Notes: generated from the sequence alone by a model not told the origin. A stretch of DNA of 64,000 nucleotides from Hydractinia symbiolongicarpus (GCF_029227915.1 NC_079888.1:7127001-7191000); one strand, 5' to 3'. Positions 1-12,347 are shown, numbered from the stretch's first letter. Numbers and translations are program-made.

Positions 1-369
1 CGGGATAAAGCTAACCTTTTTGACCCATATTCCATAGGACTATACTGTCAAATCAAAGGAAAGATCGAGAAACTTTCAATTGTAGGGCATCTTCCACGAG
101 AAATTTCCCGCTTTTGCAAATTCTACCTTGAATACAACGGTGTGATCAATGCAACAGTACGAATGACAAAGTTCCGCAGAAGTCCTTTACCTCAAGGGGG
201 CTTGGAAATACCAATTAAATTATGTGTTGGAAAAGGAGATTCAAGTAACGAAGTCTTCCGAAAAATGAAAGGGTTCATGCTCGAAAATTACCTTGAGCCA
301 GAGAAAATCCCGCTGGAGATAAAGGTCGAGGAGGAAGACGAAGACGAAGAAGAAGAGGTTTCATTGTAA
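1..369 (+). CDS. C-terminal part of a HIRAN-like cnidarian protein (partial)
   Basis: An open frame enters from the left edge of the window and stops at 367-369, giving 122 residues; an internal ATG lies at 142. The pattern 'DPYS', then 'GHLPREIS', then 'LPQGGLEIP' resembles the HIRAN-like domain common in uncharacterised cnidarian proteins, many of them linked to transposable elements. HIRAN domains bind DNA ends in SNF2 and HLTF proteins, but no such role can be claimed here. The tail (from about residue 107) is a run of Glu and Asp. The 5' part is outside the window, so the domain could belong to a longer TE or host protein. A similar fragment lies at 39,893-40,171 on the other strand. Family assignment is from pattern memory. 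Confidence 0.45.
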   Translation, partial: RDKANLFDPYSIGLYCQIKGKIEKLSIVGHLPREISRFCKFYLEYNGVINATVRMTKFRRSPLPQGGLEIPIKLCVGKGDSSNEVFRKMKGFMLENYLEPEKIPLEIKVEEEDEDEEEEVSL

Positions 370-2900
370 TTTTAATTTTATTTAAAACAGAAAAGAAGTC
401 ACTATACCAGCTGAAAACTATCTCAAATTTTTACTTACAAAAACTGTTACTAAATTACATATCAATTTAGGGTTTCTTAAGCGACTTCCAAGTTTGTGAT
501 AGGAAAGCTATTCGCGCGGATTATTTTTCGCTCAGTCTTAATTTCGCGCACCTTAGGTCTGCGCGAATTCTAGTACAGCGCGAATTTTAATACAAGTAAG
601 GTAATCCATCTAATTTGGTGGATGCGTTTTATCGTTTTCATAGCGTTTTTGTTAAAGTGGCTACATAAAATATGTTGTATGCAAATTTGTGGGGGGCAAC
701 CATTTCCAAACATAAATAAAATTAATTTAAACGTATCTGAATCGGATAAAGATAGGTTAGTAAACAATAACTGCATATCTAAAGGCCATGTGTGTATTGA
801 GGAAAAGCTGTCACCATTTATAGACTTATAAATTTCGCCGCGTATTTGTTGGATATTGCTATTGTTCAGATTGCTGAAGAAAATTTCTGTCTTTTTTATA
901 TCTCCTTCACCGGCGTATGTTGCGTTCAGCGAAATTATCTGCGCAAAAAAATTATATAATAATAATGCTGAGACGAATAATGGAATGAAACAGAACGGAA
1001 GAAAACCGAACGGAGCGGACTGTCAAAACAACGAGAATGATCAGTTTGCCAAAACGGCCTTCATCAGGAGCAGGTACCGCTTCTTCCCTGTTTCTTTGAA
1101 ACATGTTTCACCTGCCCGACAGGGAAGTGTCCGAGCAAACTCTTTGCGATTACAGAAGTCCCCGCTCGTTTTTCTTAGAAAGAAGTGTGTACTTAGACCA
1201 GATTGAAAAATAACGGTCGCGATGTGCGCATTAGCTATATGCAAATTGAACATACTTACTGAAGATAAATAAAATATCTTGGTAGCAATTTACAGTTGGA
1301 GAATCTCGAAGATAATGTCAATAATATTTTGGTTGTGTCTAGGCCCCCCAAATATTTTTTTCGAACGCGTTATTCGATTAAACGGCGGTGGTTGCGGACT
1401 TAAAATATAAAATACATAACAGTAAAATCTTCATATGGAAAGTTGCAACTACCTTCCTTTGCTAAAATGACTTATTTAGAAATGCTTTATTATAAAAAAT
1501 CTACATATACATACTAGAAACAACCATATAACTACGTAAAATTAGTTTATTTTATATTGCATAGAAAAAAAAGATTTGGGTGGCATTACTTTAGGAGACT
1601 TAAATTTCCACAGGAATTAGGTACGGTAATTTTGCGAATTGCTTACAAGTTCGAGATTGCTATTTGCGTAATTACGTTATTAGAATTATTTTTTCTTTTT
1701 TGCAATTCGCGAAATTAAACTCGTGAATTTAAACTTTCAATTCACGTTTTTTCAGAATTTTTATACTTTCATATAAAAATGAATACGTTGTGAAAGTGTA
1801 GCTCAAATAGAGAAACATGCTAATTCTACACTTATCTAGAAGACTATAAAACTTTTCTACTGCTTAATTGCTAAATTAAAATGTCAATAAGAAATTGTGT
1901 AATAAGTATTAAAAGTAAATGTAAGATATACCTTACTGGTAAAACAGGTCGATGGAAATATCCAAATATTGGCTCTGTGACAAGATCTTTTACAAACTTA
2001 TGTTACGGGCAAACTATTTTTAGCAATAACATAAAAACAAATAAAAATAAATAAATAGGCAAATAAAATTAATGGGTAAAAGCTGCTGAAGTCATATTTT
2101 CTTGTTTGGTCGACTGGTTGCTTCTTCTGATTTGATTAACCTTTTAATGTATGTCACATTTGTTTTTTTTTCTTTCCATCTTTATCAGTTATTGCAATTT
2201 GATATCTGTTCATCATGTCCTCAACAGTGTTTTCAACTTCGATCTCGTCGTAAACGTAAACTCTACAATACAATGTTTAATTTTACTCTTCTTAAATGAA
2301 TTCTGCTCTTAAAAGTGATGATTAAAATACGTTTTTGAGGGTAGCCCCGATAACAAAAATTGTGTCGGCTAAAAACATTTGTCTACTGGTTACCCAGTGG
2401 CCAGTTTTGTCAGAGTTTCAGAAAGCAAGACTGCTCATGAGCTACTTCCAAACCACCTAACCACGTAATTGCTACATAGTTACAATAGTTTTTCTTTTTC
2501 TTATTTCTTATTGATTTAGTGACTATATCAAAACAGTGCAGCTGTTGCACCCTCATTTGAATCAGAAAGAAGAATGATAATAATTTTTTTTTTATTCCTC
2601 GTATTTTTATTATTTGCCTTGCACTCATCAGCCATTCGAATTTCAAATTTGTCATATCTATATTATAATACCTCCATGGACGTAATATTAGAAGTAAGCC
2701 TGTCATTCTGTCGCAAAAAATTGTAGCAGCGGCTTTTTTGATCTTGCTAAGACCATAGAAAACCGAAAAATTAAAATATTTTTTATTTTGTTATTTGTTA
2801 GTATGCTATTTGTTTTTATTACTTAGAAAGAATAGTTATTGTTAACATTTTTTTTCAAAATTGACGTGTTATCAAAAACCAAAAAAAACAAAATTTAACC
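370..2900. other. Gene-free AT-rich stretch
   Basis: Only short, low-complexity reading frames occur (for example 856-1206), with no motif I recognise. No repeat or RNA structure stood out. Several poly-A/T runs are present. Confidence 0.5.
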
Positions 2901-2929
2901 TAACCTAACGCCATTTTAATTATGAACCG

Positions 2930-5400
2930 CCGTATGCTTTAAAGTTCTAGCCGGGTGAACGATCTATTGTAATTGTCACCTTTTAAAAGTTTGTAGTTCA
3001 CTTTTGACGTTTTAGTTTTCTAAAAACTTTGGATTGTGCTTTTTTTATGTTTTGCATGTTAGGATAAAATATTGTCACATTTTCTAGTTATGTTTAAATC
3101 TTAAACAAACGAATTTTAGGATTTCAGCTACAAATGTACACTCCCACAGAGCATAGAGCTAAGTCCAGCCCTTCTGGCAAGCTATCTAGCTACCCTAATT
3201 TATTGCTAATCTTTTTATTCAGTTTTAGTTAGCTAGGTATAAGAGCTCCTTATCATATCCAAAATTATTTATTTTTGTTTGTGGCTATCTAGCTAGCTGT
3301 GAGTGAAAGTAGTCAAATGCAGTTTAGCTACACCAAAATTCTAAAGCAATAATTCTTATGCTAAGTACAGTAACGTAGCTATACCTTTCATTACCTTCAT
3401 GAAAACTTATTTTATAAATAAAATTGCTGAGTTGTTGCTTTAGCTGGATGGGTTAACAGCAGGCTTTTTACCGTATTTTCTTGGACAAGGGTATTACGCC
3501 TATACGAATAAAGATGGTTTACTTGTACTAAGCACTGAGCCCGGTGTTCAGATTAATTATTGAACTATTAGGGACACTTTTCCTGCAAAATAAAAAAATG
3601 TTGCACGACTGTTTTGCTTTAACAGGGTAAAAACGGGTTGTAAACTGAGTTTTTATTTTTAAATTTTAAAACTTTTTCACAAAATAAAATTGCTGAGTAA
3701 TTTTTGCAGCTGCACACTGTGTTTTTATTCAACGTAAAGTTTGGATAAAGTTTTTTGAAACAAGGTAAGATGTCTATGAGATTCGAATGTGCGACACAGT
3801 GTACCTTATTAGGCGCTTAGCTCAGTGTGAGACGGACTGTTTCTTGTGTTTAAATTTAATCGAAGTTGCTATAAAGTTTTTTTGAAAAAGGGTATTTATA
3901 CATATACGGATGTGCAACATTGTTTACCTGTACTACGCGCTCAGAAGTTTGGTCAGCTGTTTTTGCTATGACGGGGAACAACGGGTTGTAAACTGTGTAT
4001 TCAATTCAGGTAAATGTGCAGGAAAGTTTTTGTTTGAAAAATATATTATACCACAAAAACTATAATGTTCTCCGCGTTTTACTCCATTTACGACATACTG
4101 CATACGTGTACTAGATCGCTTCTCCTGAATGTGTGGCACAGTTTACAGTTCTTATTAATTGCTACACGGGGTTTTTAACGCTGCGCATCACTTTTACTTG
4201 AGCCTTAACCCGGTGTTTCGACGCTGAAGCCCCCGGCTAGTATATTTATAGCACAAAAACAGCAAATAGTTGTTTTACGTTATTGGTATAGTAACTTGTT
4301 TATGTACCAAATGCAGCGAAATATTACTTGTAAATTGATTTACTTATTGAACGTCATCTGTATTTGATTTAATTGATTTAAATAGCTACCTTAATTTATT
4401 AAATAAATTATAATAAATAAATTAGGTGACTTAGATCAATGCATTATTATTTTAATACACCATGTTGAATATTAATTCCCGTGACTTTAATCGCCGACTC
4501 CGCTCACAAGCCATAAAAAACAAATGCTACATAGTTGTAACGACTCTGTTTTGAGCGCTTGCGCGTAGTAAATCAATCACAATGCCCGGTTTTTTAAAAA
4601 TCAATCCAAGATTGCTAAATCTTGAGTATGTCCGAGGAAGAAACATGATGACGAAGGCCATTTTGATTTTGACAGTGGCCATGACTTGTAGGTCTGTTTT
4701 TTCTTCCAAAAGTTTTTATCTTTATAGTGTTTGTTTCGAAATGTTAAGGTAAATATTGCCATGTTTTTTAGCCATGTACAAATCTTAAACACACCAATTT
4801 TAAAGATCTTGGGTACGACCGAAAATTTTGAGAGAGCATTCTTAAGCCAGCTGGCTAACTAGCTAGCCTTAGTTAATACTATTCAGTTAGGTATAAGAGC
4901 TTATTATCCTACCCAACATTATTTATTTTTATATTGGGTTTGTGGCTATCTAGCTAGCTAGCTCCGTAGCTACTTCTGGCTAAAAAGTGAAATTAGTCAA
5001 ATGCAGTTTGGCTATAGCCACAACAAAATTCTGAAGTCAATAGTTCTTATGCTAAATGCAGTTGGAAGCTACACTTTTTATTACTGCCATGAATGACAAG
5101 CTCGACGGGGTAACGATTGGTTGTTTCCTGTGTTTTTTAATTCAAAACCAAGACTATTTTTAATACGACGGAGTAACAATGGGTTGTAAACTTCAGCAAG
5201 GTTGTGGCGAAGTTTTTTTTGGACATATACATGTGATAGGCGAAAAACCATTATTGCTGTGTGCGCTTTACTCGATTTACGACATACAGCATTTCTGTCA
5301 TAAAGCGCTTCACCTGAATGTGTGACACAGTTTACAGTTCTTATTAAGCGCTCCACCGGGTATTTAACGCCGTGTCACACAGTTGCAGGTTAAGCCTAAC
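2930..5400. repeat. Diverged direct repeats, two copies
   Basis: The stretch about 2,990-4,200 is echoed at about 4,690-5,400. Matching landmarks are 'gtataagagct' (3,238 and 4,891), 'gtggctatctagctagct' (3,281 and 4,942), 'cttatgctaa' (3,355 and 5,047) and 'gacacagtttacagttctta' or its close variant (4,136 and 5,324). The offset falls from about 1,690 to about 1,190 bp, so the second copy has an internal deletion. 'gggttgtaaac' recurs inside (3,635, 3,983, 5,180). This looks like an old, non-coding transposon or tandem duplication. I recognise no family. Confidence 0.55.
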
Positions 5401-6830
5401 CTGACGGCTGAGGTCAGCTTTATTTCGGAATTCCGACGAAACCCGTTTTTTGCCGGGTTTGTTTCATCTTTTCACGTGTAATAAACCAATCACGAAGCTC
5501 AATTTTCGCTATTAGCGAATCCCAGTCCTTCTCGGCCTCAACATGCTGATGGAGTAAACATGAAACTACAGAAACTTATTTTGTGAGACAAAAAATGTTG
5601 CCACCATTTTTTGCTATTACACAATATCAACGTAAACTGCCTTTTTATTTAAATCGAAGTAGTTGAAGAACTGGCAACGCCCCTTCCCAATGTAACTTTC
5701 TGACTTCGTTTCTTTGATAATGTTCAATCGGTTGCAAAGTAATGCCAATGCAAACCCTTCTCTACATTGGTAGAGGCTTTTTTAATAGTGCTGGCAAGTT
5801 TATTTTGGAACGCCCTCAAAATGGAATACCACATATATCATCGATAAATTGCAAAATGTGTTTACATCTTTTCAAGACTTCAAAATGAAGAAAAAAGTTA
5901 CTTATAGACGTTTTCGCGATGCTGTTAGGCATGCAGCTATTAATAATGCTGATTGAAAGTCATGTTGCTGTATGTCAATTGAAAAATCAGCAAATAGGCT
6001 AAAGATGCTGCACCAAATAATATATCTCTCTAACAAAATGAGCTACAACAATGATTAACGAACTAGCTGTTTTCCGTCGAAGAATCCATTCTCATTCATG
6101 TAACAGACGTCCATCAAAAAACAAACAATACAGCAGTGCAAATCTTACAATCTGCATTATATAAATGACCAAAAATATTGAAGGTGTCCAACAACTGCAG
6201 TATATATGAGACATTTAAAATCCACTTCTGCTAAAATTACTTGCTCTGACCCTCTGACAATGCGAAAATTAATCGGATAGAAGTTTACTAATAAAAGCTT
6301 ATAAAACAGACTTGTGCACTTTTTAAATTAACTGAAGATGTCTTGACGTTTAATACGAAACATGTCTTGCAAACTAAAAAAGTTTGTCTTTTTTGGTAAG
6401 ATAATAATTTCACTGATTGTTGTCAGAAAGTATGGTTAAGTCAATTTTATAAAGTACCATTAGATTTTTGTTTTGAGGTTTTAATTGTTATATCTGTCTT
6501 CTCAGTTTAGTTTGTGATAGTTTTGTGCTGTTGTTGTGAGTCACTAATAAACTTACTTTTTAGGCTCAACAACCTGCTAAAATGTCGACAAGTATTTTAT
6601 AAAACTGAATTTAACAACATACGCGAACTAAATGAATTACGTAATATTCACAGTAAATTCAGTTTTGTTGTTTGTTTCCCTTGTCTTTTTATTTATTCAT
6701 TCGTGAGTCATACATTATTAATTGTTTAAATTTATCGTCATAGATTTTTATACGACAGGTAATTTGATTATTGTCTATTTCCTTGAAAAAAAGTTAGAAA
6801 AAGCTCAAAGAATAACCAGAAAGAGTATCA
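5401..6830. other. Gene-free stretch
   Basis: No convincing coding region. Short frames here (for example 6,514-6,729) are hydrophobic and unsupported by any motif. Confidence 0.45.
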
Positions 6831-6839
6831 GAACGTGAA

Positions 6840-7300
6840 AAATATATAACATATTAGAACGTACAACTTACTCGTGTCAACAAACCAGTAAAGGTGTTAG
6901 AGGAAAAAATACTGTGTTTCATGAATTGGAAGTGTTAGGAGTTGGTGCCACTGGTGATCATGTGCTTCCCCTTACGGTATTTAAAAAAACGAGGATAAAT
7001 CAAGAATTATTAGATAATGCAACATTATCAACATAGATTGGTTGGATCAACACAATGATTATCATGATATATTTCAAACATTTCCTTAACCATACAAGTT
7101 GCTCTAAAGAAAATATTGTACCTTCGAGTTTAGATCAACATAATTCACACATCAAAAACATTGGCCTATGTGATTTTGCAGAGGAAAACTGTTTTATATG
7201 ATAAGTTTGCTCGCACACACATCTCACAAAGTACAGCCACTTGATCAAAGTTTCTTTAGTCGCATTCAATGCAGCGGGAATGCGGGAACATTTTCGTAGT
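6840..7300 (+). pseudogene. Decayed pogo/Tigger-like DDE transposase
   Basis: Pieces of a DDE-superfamily transposase appear in order across shifting frames. Near 6,938-7,020 'GATGDHVLPLTVF' followed by 'RINQELLDN' matches the strand leading to the first catalytic block. Near 7,131-7,150 'LDQHNSH' is the second catalytic Asp motif (LDxHxSH). Near 7,212-7,270 'AHTSHKVQPLDQSFFSRIQ' is the hallmark segment before the third acidic residue. Stops and frameshifts separate the blocks, so no functional protein can be made. No terminal inverted repeats were found. The pogo/Tigger assignment is family knowledge applied to these motifs. Confidence 0.6.
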
Positions 7301-7420
7301 CAAATAAAAATATTGCAGAACGTGTTTGTTTTTCATTCTCAACTGGCTACAATTGACGGTTCCACCCTGATATCAGTGTTACGTAATGACCGTGTATGTA
7401 TTTTAATAACTAACTCACAT

Positions 7421-7741
7421 CTAGAAGGCCAGTATTCTGACTGTAACGCCTTGTATGTAATTTTTAACAAGATAAAATTTATCCACTCTGTATTTGGCAG
7501 CCATTTTATTTTTTTCCATAATATTCCGTAATTTACAAAATCTACGAAAAACAAATCCACATGCCTCTTTCTGAATACGCTGAAGCTGTTTTACTTGCTT
7601 ATTAGATAATGGGTATAGTCCTTGTATTTTTGACATGACTAAGCTCATAGTCAGCTGTTTTGGAAGAGCGAAGTGTATGTACGTAGGGTAGAAATTGTTC
7701 CATAACATAATAAAAACACATTGTTTAAATGACACCTTCAT
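7421..7741 (-). pseudogene. Possible LINE reverse-transcriptase C-terminal fragment
   Basis: A 106-codon minus-strand frame contains 'LVMSKIQGLYPLSNKQVKQL' followed by 'QRIQKEACGFV'. This resembles the post-RT segment of jockey/CR1-type LINEs, where an 'LVLSKLDY..' block precedes 'LQRIQNxAAR'. There is no RT catalytic YxDD in reach, so it can only be a fragment. The match is short and could be coincidental. Confidence 0.3.
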
Positions 7742-7874
7742 GTTAGGTGTTGAGAGAGCAAGACAGAAAAACTATTACTAAAAAAACTCAAAACGTTCAT
7801 AAAATCAGCCAGATGAACGAAGGCTTGTAGTTAAAGAAAGAGTTCGGCGGTCACGTGAGTATAGTAAAAGACTT

Positions 7875-8252
7875 TTGGAACAGAATCGAAAAAGGGAAAG
7901 TTTTACAGATGGCAATGAATCGTCGTCACCGTTGATCGTCTCTTTTAAATATTCAAAACCTGGCGAATCATCACAAAAGAGGAGAAGACGCAGCGATGAC
8001 AAACTTTATTATAAAAACGCAAAACTTAACAAAAAAAACCAAAAATTGATGATAAAGTGTGACTTGTTGAGAAATAAGCTGCATAGGAAATCAATATCTT
8101 CCACTACTACCTTAACACCCGAAGGAAAAACGAAGGAAATAATGAGAGCCGCAGGATTAAGAACCGATCAAGCTTTTGAAATAAAAAAACAACTACGAGC
8201 TGACGAAGAAAACGAAAATAAAAAGCCCCAGAGTATTCGAAATTTAAGTTAA
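7875..8252 (+). pseudogene. Basic coiled-coil ORF, probable N-terminal part of a transposase-like gene
   Basis: This 125-residue frame has a basic patch (QKRRRRSDDK), then an Asn/Lys/Leu-rich segment predicted to be helical, loosely like a bZIP or coiled coil. It lies about 500 bp upstream of a DDE-like relic on the same strand (8,770-9,150) and may be the N-terminal region of the same decayed gene. No domain is recognised with certainty. Confidence 0.3.
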
Positions 8253-8769
8253 AAAGTATTAAAGAAATACCGCCTTTTGAAATACGCATCCTTAAAAACC
8301 AACCCTGACAGAAGAAAGCTTTCAAAGGTAAAAGGGAAGATAATCATACTTCACAAAGAAACAAGGATCCTGGAACACGTTCAAAGGTTTTAGAATTTAG
8401 CTCAGGGACGACGTCTCTACAGCTCTGCCAGGTGAAAGAGATTCAACAAAATGATTACTTAAGTAACCTTCACCAGAAATTCGTATCCGAAAATACCGAC
8501 TGGAAATATTATTTTACAACGTTTGTACAAATGAGGCTAAAAAAGTTCGTTTTCGCTCATTTTCAAGTAGATAAACATGTCTTTGCGCTCAACACCAAGA
8601 CTATGTACTCCAACTCAAAATGCTAAAGAAATATATAATCATACCTCGTTTGTTAAATACTCCGACGGTCATATAACCACTATAGTAAATGGAGGTAAGA
8701 CAAACGATTTCACATTTGATACATAGAAAAAGGTTCCAGTATGCTACAAAGGTAAAGAATCAACAAAAA

Positions 8770-9150
8770 TGAAAATTGTTACTTCTACACTTATGGCTTC
8801 TGAATTTCTCGAGTTGTTGCTAAATGACACTCACCCATTCCGTAATTTGATCGATTATTATGTCAATTCAAACAGCAATGAGCATCTACCAAACACTCAA
8901 GTCTATATTTACATGGATTTTGCTGAAGATTAAAAATATAGGTCTCAGAATGAAATACAATCTGCGCACTGGAGTCCAACTGAAGTAACGATTCACCCAG
9001 CTGTTATGTATTGTAGGCAAAACGCAAAGCTTGAACACAAAAGCTATGTATTCGTATCAAACGAGCCCCGTCGTGATGCTGTCATTGTATACACATTAAT
9101 TCAAAAGCTTTTAACACTTATAAAGAAACAGTTCCTATTAACACACAACT
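8770..9150 (+). pseudogene. Decayed DDE-like domain (MDF-A/S-E family)
   Basis: Reading across one stop (TAA near 8,931), the translation gives 'YIYMDFAED', then 'NEIQSAHWSP' and 'VTIHPAVMYC', then 'SYVFVSNEPRRDAVIVYTLI'. This order (an Asp in MDFxE, EIQSxHF, HTGVVY) is typical of a cnidarian and fish transposase-like family whose later block is SDGxxxQ and GKGxxDGxGG. The same blocks occur at 18,060-18,550. The second catalytic block is missing here, so the copy is dead. 'Transposase' is an inference from spacing of conserved acidic residues. Confidence 0.45.
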
Positions 9151-9193
9151 TTCCATACCACTAACTTACTACCAAATCACTCCAACGCAACTA

Positions 9194-9580
9194 ATGGCAG
9201 CCAATCTGTATTCTCCGCCAAAATCCGGTTCTATTGGTTCTATGGATCAGCAATGGCATTATAGTATGAGTCCTTATAAGTGTTATTTTTTTGAAAAATC
9301 GAGCGATGTATTGAAATGTTATGGTTGTGGAGCAAGATTCGCCACTAAGTATAACCAGCATACAAATAATTTGATAGTCGGGCATATTGATAGAAGGATA
9401 AGAGGCAAGAATCCTGACTTTACGCCAACGTACTATCATCGCAACCGGAAACATATTACTAGAAAAAATCCGTATTTTGGTGGAAATGTATATATTTCAA
9501 ATGATATTGCTCAGAAATTTGGAGAGAATGAACTTGCTCTGCTATCAGCCACAAGTGGATTAATCATCTTGTTACAATAA
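9194..9580 (+). CDS. C-terminal zinc-binding-like domain (transposon-associated), likely relic
   Basis: This 128-residue frame contains 'LKCYGCGARF', 'VGHIDRRIR' and 'TPTYYHRNRKHI', followed by 'NELALLSATSGL'. A CxxC pair, then H..RR, then YYH is a C-terminal zinc domain I associate with uncharacterised cnidarian TE proteins. It follows the DDE-like relic at 8,770-9,150 on the same strand and may have been its C-terminus or a separate exon. It is open throughout, but the element around it is broken. Confidence 0.35.
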   Translation: MAANLYSPPKSGSIGSMDQQWHYSMSPYKCYFFEKSSDVLKCYGCGARFATKYNQHTNNLIVGHIDRRIRGKNPDFTPTYYHRNRKHITRKNPYFGGNVYISNDIAQKFGENELALLSATSGLIILLQ

Positions 9581-10071
9581 CATTTTCGTAGTTTTGAAAT
9601 ATTTCTTTTATAGGTCATATTTTTAGATATTTTTTGAGTTGTGTCGAGTCAAGCTCTTTCCCAATTAATAAAGAAAGTTAACACATGGTGTTGTTTTTGA
9701 GCCCAATCGGGTAAAAAATGCGATGGCTTAGGAATGTTGTGTTGAAACCCATATTTAGCTATTGGAATTGATATGGACAAAACTAAGAACATTTTCTGCA
9801 CATTCATTTCAATATATCATAGGGAATTTTTTTATTTCTCCCTTTCGTTAGGTTTTTTAGGATGTTGAGAACACTGACAGTTTTTTACAAAAGTTTTTAA
9901 ATATTTTAATATTTTTGTGCAAAGTCACAGATACTGGAGCCCTATTTTTGTCTGCGTTTGCCATCGACCGGCAAAAAAATCATACAACATCCAAAGAGAG
10001 AGAGAGAGAAGCTAGTAATTGAACACACCAGCCGTTTCAAAGTCGTTGAGAAAATATTCCAAATATGGGTA
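9581..10071. other. Gene-free stretch before the LTR element
   Basis: No gene. A short (GA)n run lies at about 9,997-10,010. The five bases immediately before the LTR (10,072-10,076, TTTAC) are the target-site duplication. Confidence 0.5.
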
Positions 10072-10076
10072 TTTAC

Positions 10077-10222
10077 TGTAAATAATGACGCCATTATTAT
10101 TTTTTCGGGGTTTCCCCGCATTCTTTTTTTTTGTTGTACAATTTTTCTAGAGAGTATAGTTGAGAAAGATAACGAGTAGAGTACACGAGGTACTTGATTT
10201 TGATATTTTATGATTCTTTAAA
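10077..10222 (+). repeat. 5' LTR of BEL/Pao element
   Basis: It begins TGTAAATAATGACGCC and ends GATTCTTTAAA. It matches 15,825-15,971 base for base apart from one T fewer in the poly-T run near 10,123-10,132. It is short for an LTR. The exact 3' edge was set by the TTTAC duplication that follows the 3' copy. Confidence 0.88.
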
Positions 10223-10240
10223 TGGCGCTCGATTGATGGA
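10223..10240 (+). other. Primer-binding site of BEL/Pao element
   Basis: The sequence directly after the 5' LTR starts TGGCGCTCGATTG. TGG is the usual first triplet of a tRNA-primed site (pairing with CCA-3'). I cannot name the tRNA without a comparison. Confidence 0.5.
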
Positions 10241-10469
10241 CTTTTGATATTATTTTTGGATATTTACTTGAATTGGTGGACTTGTGATGTTGTGTGGATA
10301 TTATTTGCTCGAATTGGTGGATTTATGTTATGAACTTTAACTTAGCTTAGACAGTGTTTGTTATTCTGAAATCGTCTTATTGTGTACTGCACGTCAAATT
10401 TCAAAAACTTTCATTTTTCATGCTTCCAGTTTCATTGGTTTCATTTTTTGCATTACATTAAATTTCATT

Positions 10470-12347
10470 ATGTCTACTGCGACTACGAGGAAGAGTGCAA
10501 GGCGAAAGGGGTTGCGGTCTATTGCGAGCACTTTGCGCGAGCGAATTGATGTCATAGTTAAGGACTTTTCGGAGGAGAAACGAGCAGAAATTATTTCTTT
10601 ACAGACCACTTTAATTGACACTGTTAAACAGTTAAAGGAGTTAGATGAAGAGCTATACGGTGTTTTATCGGCTGAAGAGATCGAAACCGACGTTATGGAG
10701 GCTACAGAATTTTATCTATTAGTGAACATGAGTCTCGCGACTATTACTACCGCTACCGGACCACATGTTTCAGCCACAGAATCGACACGGTCTGTTGAAA
10801 AGAAATCGATGAGACTACCCAAAATAGAACTAAGCAAATTTAATGGGAACCCTTTGAATTGGCCCTCGTTTTGGGACCAGTTTAATTCAGCCATTAATGA
10901 CAATGACAGTTTGAATGAAATTGATAAATTTAATTATTTGAAGAGATACGTCGAAGGAACCGCTTTATCAACTATTTCTGGGTTAGAATTGACGAACAGT
11001 AATTACGAAAATGCTATAGAGTTGCTTAGAAACCGTTTTGGCAACGAACAGGTGCTCATTAACGCGCACATGGAAGCCCTGTTGAAGATTGAGTCAGTAC
11101 GATCAATGGATAACACCCAACAATTGAGAAAACTTTATAATGATGTTGAGAACTGTATTCGATATTTGAAAAATTTGAAGTATAATAGCGAAATGCTGAG
11201 TTTATTGATTCCGGTTCTGAACGAAAGAATTCCCAACGAATTACAAAAGATTATTTCTAGAAACTTTGGAGAGGAGAAGTGGTCCGTTGAAAAGATGCTT
11301 TTTTTTATCAATAACGAACTGCAAGCTCGAGAGAGGTGCACTGTAACCGCGAAAGGCAAGGGACAAACTCCCAGTGAAAATTACAAGAGAGGAGGAATTT
11401 CTACCGCAGACTGCTTATTGACTTTGGACAGAAAAAAATGTGTTTTCTGTCACGATTCTCACTCTCCGTCGAGGTGTTCAAAAGTTACCAACGTACAAAC
11501 ACGTTCGCAAATTATGAAAAAGGAAGGGCGTTGCTTTTTATGCTTGCAGCATGGACACATTTCAAAGAACTGTTGTTCAAATTACATATGCAATAGATGT
11601 GGAAGACGTCACCACATCTCTTTGTGTATGAAAGAAAAACGTGCCGAAAGAAAAGATAAAGACAACAATGGCTCGGAGGAAAACCCTTCTAACGAAACCA
11701 ACGCGAATCACATCAGCCAAGAAAACAAAGGAATTCTTTTGCAGACGGCTAAAGCTTTTGTTTCGAAAGAAAGGGAGAGCAGGAACATACAAACGAGATT
11801 CATGTTTGATTCAGGTAGCCAGAGAACATATGTCACAAATGAACTGAAAGAAAAACTGAATTTCGAAACAATTCGAAAGGAGAAATTAATTATTAACACT
11901 TTTGGCCATAGCAACAGCCAATCGAGAGAGCTACCCGTTGTTAAGTTGTATGTAAAAACCGCTGACCGCTCATCTACCGTACCCATCGAAGCCATTGCCG
12001 TACCAAACATTTGCGCTCCTCTCTTAAATCAGAATGCGAAATATTACGCTGATAATTACGAACACTTGAAGCGGTTGAAATTAGCAGATTTTTCAAATGG
12101 TGAAACGAGACTGAATGTTCACGTTCTGATTGGTTTAGACCATTATTATTTATTCATTACCGGCGAAGTTGTTCGAGATCCGAGAGGCGGTCCTATCGCT
12201 ATCAATTCCAAACTTGGCTGGATTTTGTCCGGAGGTGAACAGTCGAAAGCGAACGAATCAAGCTGCATGGAAGTCCACGCCTGCTGTGTTGATACCGAAA
12301 ACACAATTCTTCGTGACGAGTTGAACAAGTTTTGGCAAATTGAGTAG
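10470..12347 (+). CDS. BEL/Pao Gag-protease
   Basis: The chosen start is the ATG at 10,470 (MSTATTRKSARR); an in-frame upstream ATG at 10,380 adds a hydrophobic stretch and is less likely. An acidic helical region is followed by the DUF1759-type Gag core (about residues 115-270, 'LPKIELSKFNGNPLNWPSFW'). Three Cys/His knuckles follow: CVFC..H....C near 324, CFLC...GH....C near 355, and CNRC...HH...C near 374. The aspartic protease shows FDSGSQRTYV with the catalytic Asp at about 447. Gag packages the RNA and the protease cuts the polyprotein. The frame stops at TAG 12,345-12,347 in the linker before the RT; it is the same frame as the RT that follows, so this is either a nonsense mutation or, less likely, a readthrough site. 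Confidence 0.85.
   Translation: MSTATTRKSARRKGLRSIASTLRERIDVIVKDFSEEKRAEIISLQTTLIDTVKQLKELDEELYGVLSAEEIETDVMEATEFYLLVNMSLATITTATGPHVSATESTRSVEKKSMRLPKIELSKFNGNPLNWPSFWDQFNSAINDNDSLNEIDKFNYLKRYVEGTALSTISGLELTNSNYENAIELLRNRFGNEQVLINAHMEALLKIESVRSMDNTQQLRKLYNDVENCIRYLKNLKYNSEMLSLLIPVLNERIPNELQKIISRNFGEEKWSVEKMLFFINNELQARERCTVTAKGKGQTPSENYKRGGISTADCLLTLDRKKCVFCHDSHSPSRCSKVTNVQTRSQIMKKEGRCFLCLQHGHISKNCCSNYICNRCGRRHHISLCMKEKRAERKDKDNNGSEENPSNETNANHISQENKGILLQTAKAFVSKERESRNIQTRFMFDSGSQRTYVTNELKEKLNFETIRKEKLIINTFGHSNSQSRELPVVKLYVKTADRSSTVPIEAIAVPNICAPLLNQNAKYYADNYEHLKRLKLADFSNGETRLNVHVLIGLDHYYLFITGEVVRDPRGGPIAINSKLGWILSGGEQSKANESSCMEVHACCVDTENTILRDELNKFWQIE

Noticed and set aside
856-1253. Open frames of 116 and 70 codons on opposite strands
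   Set aside because: No recognisable motif, low-complexity composition, and they overlap each other antisense.
10380-10469. Upstream ATG of the BEL/Pao Gag
   Set aside because: It adds a 30-residue hydrophobic leader, which Gag proteins do not need; the ATG at 10,470 opens a basic Gag-like N-terminus.
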